Of a DNA stretch of 64,000 nt, positions 55,101 through 64,000 are shown in pieces. The stretch is from Halocaridina rubra. Lineage: Eukaryota > Arthropoda > Malacostraca > Decapoda > Atyidae. Within the stretch, counting starts at the first letter, position 1. Every line of letters starts with the position of its first letter. The position numbers were made by a program, and so were the translations under genes. The stretch spans positions 27,351 through 91,350 of the forward strand of contig JAXCGZ010021038.1 in NCBI GenBank assembly GCA_037179515.1. The letters run 5' to 3'. The notes under the pieces were generated by a model, which saw only the letters and a program-made list of their open reading frames with translations, did no database searches and was not told the origin of the DNA.

Positions 55101-56969
55101 CTTTGTCTGGAAGAGCTCTGAAATGAAAATTTTTCTTTAGTTCTTAATTTCTCTCCTCATTTACCCTTCCATCCTCTTGCAAAAAGTTTTTGATTTTTTC
55201 CATCTCTTCCTGTGTTCTGTATTATCTAATAACACTTTTTTGAATTCTTGAAGGCCTTTTAGACTTTTTCCTCGTCAATATTTCTCTACATGTGTCCCCT
55301 CTCTCAAAGGTTACTTTTGTTGGTCTCTGTTTACTCTCCCTAGAATATTTACTTAGTTGGTGAATGTTTACAATATCCTCAGGACCAGAAACTACTCCAA
55401 GTTCTTTTTTATCAAGTCTACAATCCTTGCTTTATTTTCTTCAAGTCTCCCCTGCCATGTTGGCTCCTAGGGTTTGCTTATGCCTGAGATTACCACTGTC
55501 TTCTCTTTATCAAGTGCCTGTTTAATCAGTGGATTTACCCTTTCCGTCATAACGTCTTTAGTTTTTTTTTGTATTACTGTTTCATTATAGTCAAATGTTT
55601 GCATGTTTTCCAGTGCAACCTCCTTCACAGCCTCTTTTGCTGCCACATTCCCCTTTAATGCATCAGCAAAGTAAGTCTTTATGGCATCATGTTCCGTAAT
55701 CAGCTCCTGAAACTCTTTTCTAATCTGTTCGATGTTTTCCTTAATCTGCAATCTCGTCTCTCTCAGAAGAGAGCAGTGAACTAAGTTTTAATACATTTAG
55801 TTTGTTATTCAACTATTTGTTGTTATTTTCTTGTTTAGAAATTCTAGTTTCTAGTTTGCTCTTTTCCCTTTTCAGCCTCTTTATTCGTTTTTCTAGTTCA
55901 TCTCTCTTTTGCCATTGTGCTTTATTTGCTTCCTCCAAACATCTTATTTCCTCTCAGAGTGTTTCATTCTCTTTCATTTCCCTATTTATATTCTGAATTT
56001 TATCGTCTCTAATTCCTTGACTTTCTGTTTTAATCTCCTCACAGCCACTCCTCCTCCTGTTTCATCCCATGATCCTCTACCACCCCTCCCCCAGCCATTG
56101 TATGAGGGGGTCAGGGAGGACAGAGATGGCCTCATTTTGATGTTTTCCTTTTCACAGAATATAAAAAGAAGAAAAAAAAAGAGAATAGTTTCTATTTAAA
56201 CTTCACACAGAATTTCTATATGTTCATATGAGTACTATTTAGTTACTCAAGTCGTCTCTTTTCTGGTAACACACACCCTAACTTAAAATTTGACTTTGGT
56301 AATTTGAGGAAAACAAAATGCAAAGCAAAACTCCACTTGAAGGAAATTCCTATATATATATTCTTCTTAAGTGATAAACTGGTCATTTCAGAAAAACAAA
56401 ATATTAATCACTTGCTTACAAAAGCATGTTATCACAGGATCAGATTTTAAATCTAACTCAATTTATAAAAAAAAAATAAAAATATTAAACGAGAACATAA
56501 CCAAAAGAAAAAAAAAATAGCTTAGCTACTTAGTAACTTAACTCAGTAATTTTGAAAGGTGTATTTTTCGTATTTATTTAATTGTTCAATTATTTCGTGT
56601 ATCAAACTAACTATCAAGTTAACATAAATGGGAAGGATATTGATTTTAACAAAATATGGAACCACAGGATCAGGTAAACAGCTGTTAGAGTTCTCCCCAA
56701 TTTACACAAAAAAATTAGGTAATGTGATGTGATGGCTTCGTCTCTGGCAACCCTTCTAAACTTCCTGCAAGGAATGACGGACAGCTTCTTATTTTTCCTC
56801 TCTCAAAAGTATTCTAAATTTTTTCCTTTAATAGTTTGGACAGTCTCGTTAACTACAAATATAATTTTGTTTTTACTCACAATACTCCGCAGAATCTCTT
56901 ATTCAGGGAAATTTTGCATAAGTTTTATACAATAGTCTTGGTCACTCAAAAACACAAGGAAAAATTCAT
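52140..56969 (-). mobile_element. CR1 array unit D, complete (about 4.8 kb)
   Basis: The 3' tail at 52140-52175 (TAATTACCTAATTGTAATTA) and the 5' end at 56969 are both set by junctions with neighbouring CR1 units. RT and C-terminal pieces are 52843-52481 and 52473-52231 (TYVRPKLEYAATFWNPQLKK), 53271-52933 (motif B SSEVPQCLVLGPLLF, motif C FADDAKIV intact), 53482-53291 and 53823-53527. The endonuclease is seen at 54618-54421 (ILGNFIHKEVDW). ORF1 runs from the ATG at 56135 through 55751-55467. Many frameshifts and stops break it. It gives the best length estimate for the family. Confidence 0.87.
55400..56135 (-). pseudogene. CR1 unit D ORF1
   Basis: Starts MRPSLSSLTPSYNG at 56135, then a glycine/arginine stretch and VRRLKQKVKELET. 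A stop follows soon after, and the coiled coil continues in other frames (IEQIRKEFQELITEHDAIKT in 55751-55467, then VVISGISKP). The RRM-like C-terminal part lies at about 55400-55040 in broken frames. Confidence 0.72.
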
Positions 56970-59900
56970 GTAATTACCTAAATGTAATACCTATATGTGC
57001 TTTTGGAAAAGAACCCAATGCTCTTAGCTCTCCGTCTCCTGGTTGGTTCCATTTTTATACTCAAAGATGCTTATCATATAAGACTTTAAAAGCGAGAATT
57101 GAATCAACATTAACTACCTCCTTGCTTAGCAAATCCCAATCATTAACTATTCTTACTATAATAAGGTGCTTCCTTACAAACCTCAAAGAAGTTTTCATAC
57201 AAAGCTTCAAACTATGACCTCTGATTCTAAAATCAACCATATCAAAATATCGATCCCTATCCACTCTATAAAAACCACAAAGGAATTTAAAAAGCCTCAC
57301 TATATCACCAATCATTTGCCTAATTCCAAGTGATGGTAAGTCCAATTCTCTCAGCCTCTTCTCATAAACGAGATTGCATATATCTGGCACCCAGTTGTGT
57401 GTCATGTCTTTGAGCTTTTTCCAGCTTATTTATGTGTTTTTTCAAGCGAGGATTCCAAAAGGGGGCTGCATATTCAAGTTTTGGCCTCACATAGGATACA
57501 TTTATATTTCAGAATGTTTCCATATCCATGCGCCTGAAAGTTACCATTACAGATGCTAACAAAGCATTTGCAGTTCTTTTACTATGCCATTTATATGCAT
57601 TTCTGGAGACAAATCTGCCAAAATGTTTACTCCTAGATCTCTCTCATTCTCTCTCTCTTAAAGTTTTGCTCCTGCTTTTGAGTACCCGGAATTGGGCCTT
57701 TGTGCACTTGTACCCATTCTCATTACCTTATATTATGAAGTATTGAACTTCATTAGCCACTTTTTTTGACCACTCATGCAGACTATTTAGGTCTTCCTGA
57801 ATTTCCTGTCTTTAACTTTCTTCATAATCTTTGAATCATCTGCAAACATATTCAGATAACTTTACAGACTCTGGTAGGTCATTTACAAATACAATGAAGA
57901 GATGTAGTCATAAAAATGAACCCTGTGGAACCCCACCACTAACCCTTCTTCAATCAGGCACTGAGTGTCTTACTCTAACCCTCTGTTCCTTTCCTTAAAA
58001 GTAAGTTTTTATCCATTCCAAGACATCTCCATCTATTCTTACCATTACTTGCAACTCATAAGTGTCCTGTATGGGACCATATCATATGCCTTCTAAAAAT
58101 CTTAGAATATGTGATCCACCCAGCTCTCTCTTTCTTGTAAGATGTGGCTTACCTCATCACAAAATTTCAGTAAGTTTGTTGCAGAAGATATGCTTTTTCT
58201 GAAGCCATGTTATTTCACAGAAAAAAAACCCTGAAAAATTCCAAATGAAATGAGATATATATTTTTAGTAGTTTCTCCATAACTTCTCAAACTATGCTGG
58301 TCATGGAATGGGCCAATAGATTAGAGCTGTATCTCTCCATCCATTTTATAAGATAGGTACCACATTTGCTTATTTCCAGCATCTTTTAAACTTCCAAGAT
58401 TCCAGCAACTTTTCAAACATGGTGCACAGCTCCACCGATATTAGTGTAGTGCATTTCTTTAGTACATAAGGAGTTATGTCATCAGGGTCTGTAGATTTAT
58501 GGGTATTTCGCTACATTAATGCTTTGCGTACCTCTGTAGGCAAAAGAATTATGTTTTCTTATACCGGCCTATAATCTTTTATCTCTGCAATCCAAGCTGG
58601 TTGAGCATTTTCTGCTGTAAGTTGTGACTGAACGGCTTGTTCAATTCATCTAAGTTCCCTTCATCTGTCTCAGTGATGCTTCCATCTGCTCTTTTTAACT
58701 TTAAAGCTTGTTCTTTGACCTTCAGTTTTCCTATAACAAAGCTGTGATAAATTTCTTTAGCCATCCTTGTATTATCATTCTTATAGTCCCTCTCAGCCAC
58801 TCTTCTATACTTAGGTAATCAAGTCATGCTCGTTTGTAAGTCTGCCAGGCATTTAAACCCTTTTTCCTCCTGTATCAATTCAAGCATTTGTCTTTCCACT
58901 CCTTACCTCTCTCGCACTCTTTACAGAACCATTTCTCTCTGGCATGAATAATTCCTGTTTTGGTGGAAGGTATGCAACAAGTAACTATCTTGTCATATTT
59001 CTCACAAAAGATTTTGTACACCTCTTATATAGATTTATTGTTAAAAAAATCAACCTATCAATAACCGCAAAAAGATAATTAATTTTAATGTAACCTTCTT
59101 TCATACAGTTCCTCCTTGTGCCATTCTAAGTGCCCCTTCTCTTAGACAGAACATCTTCGGTGATATAGCACGTCAACAACACACAGTGGTTATTCTTTCC
59201 AATTGGTGGCTTATACTCAGTTTTGCCAATATCCAATACATTATCTGTGATTACTAGATCGAGCAGTGATGGCTCATCACCACCCCTTGCCCTCGTTGGT
59301 TTTAGTACATGTTGGTGTAGGAAATTTCCTTGTTACTTGTATGCTATCTAAGAATCTTGCCCCAAAAAAATCCTCTCCACTATGTGGGTCAAGATTATTT
59401 CAATCTATCTCCATAGAGTTAAAATCTCTCATAATCAAAATCCTACACACTCTCTCCAGTGTGATGTTAACTCCTGACTGTATAACGTCAATAGTACCAA
59501 TATGACTTTTCTCATCAACCTCTAGCCTTTGTTGAGTCCTTGATGGGTTATACACAACAACCACAATAATACTCTCTGAATCATTATTTTTTTCTTTTAT
59601 GAGTGTGACACCGGGACAGGTAAAAACTACCCTCATCAGTAAAGGCTCTGGCACGAGAAAACATCAAGACAAATAAAAAGAAAAAGCTTAATGACAAGAC
59701 AGAGATGAGGTAATGTCACACAAAGGAAAACGACAAACACAAAAAACAATCAAAGTACCGAGGACAACAGAGATATGGAGGACTAGGCCCTGAGATGATA
59801 ATAGATCTGTATTTTGAAGGATGGTAGGTCATAAGAATTAGAAAACACAGAAGGAGGAAAAGAGGTCCATAGTCTGGAGGCAGATGGGAAAAAGCAGTCG

Positions 59901-62900
59901 TTGCACCGACCAATCCCTGAGCTACAAATCTCCACACAGTACCTGTGAGATGAGGCCGCTTGGCGAGTTTTACGTGGCCTCGGCAGTGGGGGAGGGATGC
60001 AACTCTCCAACTCATCAGAGCAGCTATGGAAGTAGTAGAGATAGAAATGAGAAAGGGAAGATACCTTATGGCAAAGAGAGAGAGAATCCAGATTAGAAGT
60101 AAGAGAAGGATCATTATTGAGTCTGACTACCTTAGATTCAACCCTATCAAGGATATAAGTATAAGAAGAAGCACCCCAGACGTGTGAGCAGTATTCTAAG
60201 CAGGGACTGATAAGACCTTTATATATATTAAGTAACTGTAAAGAGGAAAAACAATGATGAAAATGAAACAAAACCCTCAATTTTTTGGATGAAGATTTAG
60301 AAATTTGGATTATGTGATTCCTCCAAGACAAGTTAGAGGCTATATGGATTTCTAATATGTTGATAGAATTAAGAGGGTAAATTTCGTTAGTTTTGAAGGC
60401 AATAGGGTTATCAGGAGGAGAAGAAGATAAAGAGAAAGCCAAAAACTGTGTCTTGGAGGCATTGAATTTAACTAAATTGTGAGTGCCCCACTCAGATACT
60501 CTCTGCAAATCAGAGTTGAGAGTAGAAGAAAGAGTGATACGAGACTGATTACGAGTAGCAGATGAAAGTTGTGAAGAAACAGCAGAAGAAATGTGAAGGG
60601 TGAATCATCAGCAAAGGCATGAAGAAGAGAGGAAGATGGGGATTGCAGAAGATCATTGATGAAGAGAAGGAACAGAGTAGGTGAAAGAACAGAGCCTTGT
60701 GGAGCATCACTGGTAACAGAGAAAGGGCTAGATGTCGCGCCATCAACAACTACATATATATAATGGTTTGTAAGAAAACTGGAAATCACAGAAAAGAAAG
60801 AAGTGGTAAAGCCATAGGCAGTGAGTTTGGCCAACAGAGCCTTGTGCCAGCTATGTCAAAAGTCTTAGAGATATCAAGGGCGATGACAAAGGATTCCCCA
60901 TAGTTCATCAGAGAAGATGACCATACATGAGTAAGATAGGACAGGAGATCACCAGTGGATCTCGCCTTGCGGAAGCCGCACTGGTGATCGAAGATAAGTG
61001 AGTTAGATTCAAGGCGTTTCAAGAAGTGACCATTGAGCAAAGTTTCAAAAACTTTAGCAATTGAGGAGGTTAGGGCAATAGGTCGGTAGTTTGAAGGAAT
61101 AGAGCGGTCACCCTTCTTAGAAACAGGTTGAACTAGAGCATGCTTCCAAGATGAAGGATAGATACTGGTTGACAGAATGAAGCAACAAGAAAGTCCTTGA
61201 ACTTACTTTCTATAGCAAGGTTGATTTCTTCAACCTTAGACCGTCCACTTATAAGTTATGCTATCCCTCCACCAGTCCTACCATACCTCCCAACCCGTGA
61301 TATTTTGAATCCCTTAGGAAAAACTGTGACACTGTTAACATCCTCACTCAACTTAGTTTCTGTAACCACTACTATATCTGTCATACTGTTGTGAATCCTA
61401 ATCTTTAATTCTAGTGCCCTCCTAGATACCCTATCAGCATATGTGCACAGCAATCTTAATGAAGCTGTATCCCCTGATATCCAAGCATTATCTTCTTTAT
61501 CACGCCTTTTACCTGGAGAACCCTAAAAACAAAACAAAAAAATTCTTGTCTTCTTCATTTCTTCCCTCATTACGCCTTACAACTTCTTGCAGCAAGATTT
61601 TTAACCTTTCCATCTCTTTTAATGTGTTCTGTATGGTCTAATAAACACAGTTGTGAATTCCTGAAGGTGTTTTAGTTGTTTTACCCTCATCAATAATTCT
61701 TTAAATGTGTCACCTTTCTTAATGATTACATTAATTATTCCTGCCTTCCTTCCCAAGAGTAATTTTCAATCCTGTGAATGCTTACAATAGTCTCTGAATC
61801 ACATGCTAATCTAAGCTTCCTTATCTGGTCTAAAACCCTAGCTTTCTTACGTTCAAATCTTTCTTGCCATGCAGACTTTAGGGATTCACTTATGCCTGAT
61901 ATTATCACTGATATCTCTTTATCAAGCGCCCGTTTGATCAATGGATATGTCCTTTCAATCACAACGTCTTTGATTTATTCAATTACCAATTCTCTGTAGT
62001 CAACAGTATTAATATTTTCCAGTGCTACCTCCCTTGCTGCCTCTTTACTGTCTCATTTTCTTCACTGCATCTGCAGAAGACTTCGTAATGCCCTCATGTT
62101 CCTTATTCATCTTTTGAATATCTATTCTAAACTGATTGATTTTTTCCTTCATCTGAACACTCTGAGCAGCCATATCTCTCTCAGAAGAGAGCAGAGTAGA
62201 AAGATTTAATTCATTTAGTCTGTCATTAAGTTTTTGTTGTTATTTTCTTGTTTAGAAATTCTAACCTCTTGTTCTTTTTTTTGCTTTCCAACTTTTTATT
62301 CGTTTTTCTAGTTCTTTTCTATTTGCCCATTTTGCCTTGTTACTCTTCTCTAAATTTCTTATAATCATCACTCTTAGTGTGTCACTTTCTAATACCTTAC
62401 TCTCTAAGCTTTCTTTCATTTCTCTATCCATATGCTGAAATCAATATTCCAGATCTGATACAAAGATGATGAGGTTCCTGAATTTTTGCTTCAGATTCCT
62501 AAAAGCTACTCCCCCTCATGTTGCCCCCAGTAATCCTTTCCATCCCTCCTCTGACCATTGGATGAGGGTGGTAGAGAGACAGATGGCCCCATCTTGGAGT
62601 TTGAGTAACACATCAATAAAAAAAAAATATGAATACTAATTCAATTAATCTTTTCAGTCATCCATTTTCCTGGCAACACACACCCTAACTTAAAATCTGA
62701 CCTTGGTAGTAATAAAAACCCACATGGAGAAAAGCTTGAACATGCAACTGGGGAACAAAATATATGATGCCTTGATATCAGCAAAATACACCTGCTTTTT
62801 CTTGTTATTTATTCTTAAGTGTTAAGCTTATAATTTCAGAAGAAAACGATTAGTAAATTTTTAACCATTATATTCAATAACAGGATCACGTTAATCACAA

Positions 62901-62975
62901 GTAAGTAATAAAAACTAGCTCGATTTATGCACAACATTTTTAATCAAAAGACATAAAAAAAAATAATGCAATTTT
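56970..62975 (-). mobile_element. CR1 array unit E, split by a Jockey-like insertion
   Basis: The 3' tail begins at 56970 (TAATTACCTAAATGTAAT). C-terminal domain and RT remnants run from 57000 to 58560 (RQMIGDIVRLFKFLCGFYRV in 57405-57061), then linker, with endonuclease near 59600-58900. The Jockey-like element sits at 59597-61172. The rest of the endonuclease (61190-61420, ITDIVVVTETKLSED) and ORF1 (about 62580-61480) follow. The 5' end fades near 62975, about 400 bp short of the full 5' region seen in units B and D. It is strongly decayed. Confidence 0.82.
59597..61172 (-). mobile_element. Jockey-like LINE fragment, copy 2 (RT and 3' end)
   Basis: Minus-strand pieces 61040-60786 (FLKRLESNSLIFDHQCGFRK, SYLTHVWSSSLMNYGESFVI, ALDISKTFD as motif A), 60834-60472 (motif B SDAPQGSVLSPTLFLLFIND, motif C HAFADDS with both Asp) and 60508-59783 (GTHNLVKFNASKTQFLAFSL, LSWRNHIIQISKSSSKKL, CIPPPLPRPRKTRQAASSHR, FPSASRLWTSFPPSVF) give an RT and C-terminal domain. 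The 3' tail is GGTGTCACACTCATAAAAG plus A-rich. It is 5'-truncated and inserted in the CR1 endonuclease region. A frameshift near 60835 and others break it. The clade within the Jockey superfamily is uncertain. Confidence 0.82.
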
Positions 62976-63088
62976 CCGTTTAACAGTTAGTCTTCATTCA
63001 AATTGGGGTGGACACACCTGGTTAGAGGTGGGGATTAGCTGGATACCTTTCTTAACTGCCTGCAGTGGGACTGAACCCGCACTGGGCA
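62976..63088 (-). repeat. SINE-like short repeat (uncertain)
   Basis: On the minus strand GGTTCAGTCCC (63079-63069) resembles a tRNA B box (GGTTCGANTCC). It is followed by GCAGGCAGTTAAGAAAGG and CAGCTAATCCCCACCTC, a unique-looking body. No matching A box is visible upstream because a hAT terminus interrupts. It could be a truncated tRNA-derived SINE or chance similarity. Confidence 0.35.
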
Positions 63089-63099
63089 CAGGGTTGGAG

Positions 63100-63275
63100 T
63101 AATTACAATTCAAATTGTCAATTACAGTTACGACTGCTTACAAATATTTAAACTTACATTTATAATTATAATTACTGCTGTGATGTTCAATTACAATTAC
63201 AATTACTGCAAAAGAAATAAATTTTAATTACAATTACTGCAAAAGAAAATAAATTTTGATTACAATTACAATTAC
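63100..63275. repeat. AATTAC-type subterminal repeats
   Basis: Many copies of AATTAC/ATTACA occur, including a dyad AATTACAATTCAAATTGT and two near-identical units (ATTACTGCAAAAGAAA...AAATTTT) about 41 bp apart. They lie inside the putative hAT terminus and may be transposase binding repeats. Confidence 0.8.
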
Positions 63276-63599
63276 AAATTCCCAACTTTGTGCAAAAAAA
63301 GAAAAAAAAAAAAGCTTTGGTTGAAAAGAAAAACACATGTAATGTGTGGTTGTCTTTTATTGAACAAATGTAAATATTATTGAACGAATTTGTAAACAAA
63401 TTTACAAGTTCATTATAGATAGAAGTTTTGCTCTTTATTAAAAACAAAGGTGGAAGTACATAATGTAAACAGGAAGATAAATTAAAATAAGATTTAATTT
63501 TTGTAGTTTTGTTCTTATCAACAAATATAGCGAAAACTTAAATAAAAAATTTGTAAAATATAAGTTTAGCCTTTCATTTTCAAAGAAAATGTAGATAAT
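63276..63599. other. AT-rich stretch without recognised features
   Basis: Only A- and T-runs are visible, with no RNA gene or clear repeat. On the minus strand the transposase frame may trail weakly into it. It is presumably the 3' non-coding part of the hAT element. Confidence 0.5.
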
Positions 63600-63999
63600 A
63601 GGCTTATGTATATCTAAATGGCAGGTAGTTTTTCAATTTGCGGTAAAATAGTTTCCTGCAATGCTGAAAACTCACTCAGATGGAGCTGATGTAGCATTAC
63701 ACCCAAATACCTCTCTTGCATGGTTCTTTAGTGGATTCAAAGACTGTGGCACTTCTTTCCAGTAAAGTAATGGAATACTACAAAAGACTCACTGAACACT
63801 AAGCTTCCCTCTAATCCTCGTGATTTTCGACGTTTGATGAACATTTTGGTAGGGAAGAAAACAGTCTAGGTCTTTTGGGTTCAAGACCTTCAGGTAAACC
63901 TTGGGTGAGATCATCCTTGTTATTTTCATTATCCTTTGCTAAATCCTTGTCCTCCTGTTCCTCAAGGATTTCCTTCACACAGAACAGCACTTGCTCCTT
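63600..63999 (-). pseudogene. hAT (ZBED-like) transposase C-terminal fragment
   Basis: An open frame enters from outside the window at 63999 and reads KEQVLFCVKEILEEQEDKD, GLEPKRPRLFSSL and NVENHED before a TAG at 63811-63813. After a frame change, VFCSIPLLYWKEVPQSLNPL and NATSAPSE, a TGA, then VFSIAGN (about 63770-63650) form the hAT C-terminal dimerisation signature (A-T-S-A-P-S-E-R-V-F-S-x-A-G-N). The TGA stands where Arg is expected (CGA to TGA). The upstream catalytic DDE region would lie beyond 64000. At least one frameshift and two stops make it a pseudogene. Confidence 0.78.
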
Positions 64000-64000
64000 C

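Larger units (their letters stand above)
63089..64000 (-). mobile_element. hAT transposon, 3' terminus and transposase end, running off the window
   Basis: A terminus starting CAGGGTTGGAGTAATTACAA at 63089 has the CAGGG start common to hAT terminal inverted repeats. It is followed by AATTAC-rich subterminal repeats. A transposase on the minus strand (63600-63999) points toward this end, as expected. The eight bases before it (ACTGGGCA, 63081-63088) would be the target duplication. The other terminus lies outside the window, so pairing of the inverted repeats cannot be verified here. Confidence 0.65.

Noticed and set aside
62985..63088. Confident SINE call before the hAT terminus
   Set aside because: Only a B-box-like word is visible. 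No A box, tail or duplication supports it, so it is kept as a low-confidence repeat.

Overview
This window contains no recognisable host gene. It is a dense, nested deposit of transposable elements. An animal, probably an arthropod and plausibly a decapod crustacean, is suggested by the mix: CR1-, RTE-, I-, Jockey- and Daphne/L2-like LINEs, Ty3/Gypsy LTR elements including a GMR1-like one, a tRNA-Ala-derived SINE and a hAT transposon. That assignment is inference from element style and was not searched. Almost every reading frame is broken, so nearly all coding entries are pseudogenes. REGION 1 (1-21346) is a large imperfect palindrome. The left arm (1-6565) holds, from outside to inside, a CR1 fragment (+), a Gypsy element (called Gypsy-2 here, +) and the RT/RNase H end of a GMR1-like Gypsy element (-). 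The right arm (8727-9276 plus 15294-21346) is the reverse complement in mirrored order. The 2.16 kb spacer holds the gag, protease and integrase part of the GMR1-like element, with a tRNA-derived SINE inside it. A 6.0 kb I-like LINE with a 10-bp target duplication later entered the right arm only (9277-15293). REGION 2 (20161-33850) is a mosaic of truncated CR1 copies in both orientations, a Gypsy fragment (Gypsy-3, -), a small inverted RTE 5' fragment, and a nearly full RTE element (30391-33850) with an extremely C-poor sense strand. REGION 3 (33851-62975) is a head-to-tail array of four CR1 elements on the minus strand (units A, B, D and E), each beginning directly at the 3' tail of the previous one. 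Unit A carries a 470-bp solo LTR and a Jockey-like fragment. Unit E carries a second Jockey-like fragment. Unit B (39791-40012 plus 47718-52139) is split by a Daphne/L2-like LINE, which is split by a CR1 (+), which is itself split by a 420-bp CR1 tail (-): a four-level nest. REGION 4 (62976-64000) has a short SINE-like stretch, then the terminus and minus-strand transposase end of a hAT transposon running out of the window. The elements work together only as parasites and hosts of one another. The clearest functional link is that the SINE at 7893-8108 and the Daphne/L2-like LINE ending at 47717 share the same 3' tail, as expected if the LINE's reverse transcriptase mobilises the SINE. The most interesting structural signals are the palindrome, the CR1 array and this SINE/LINE pair.
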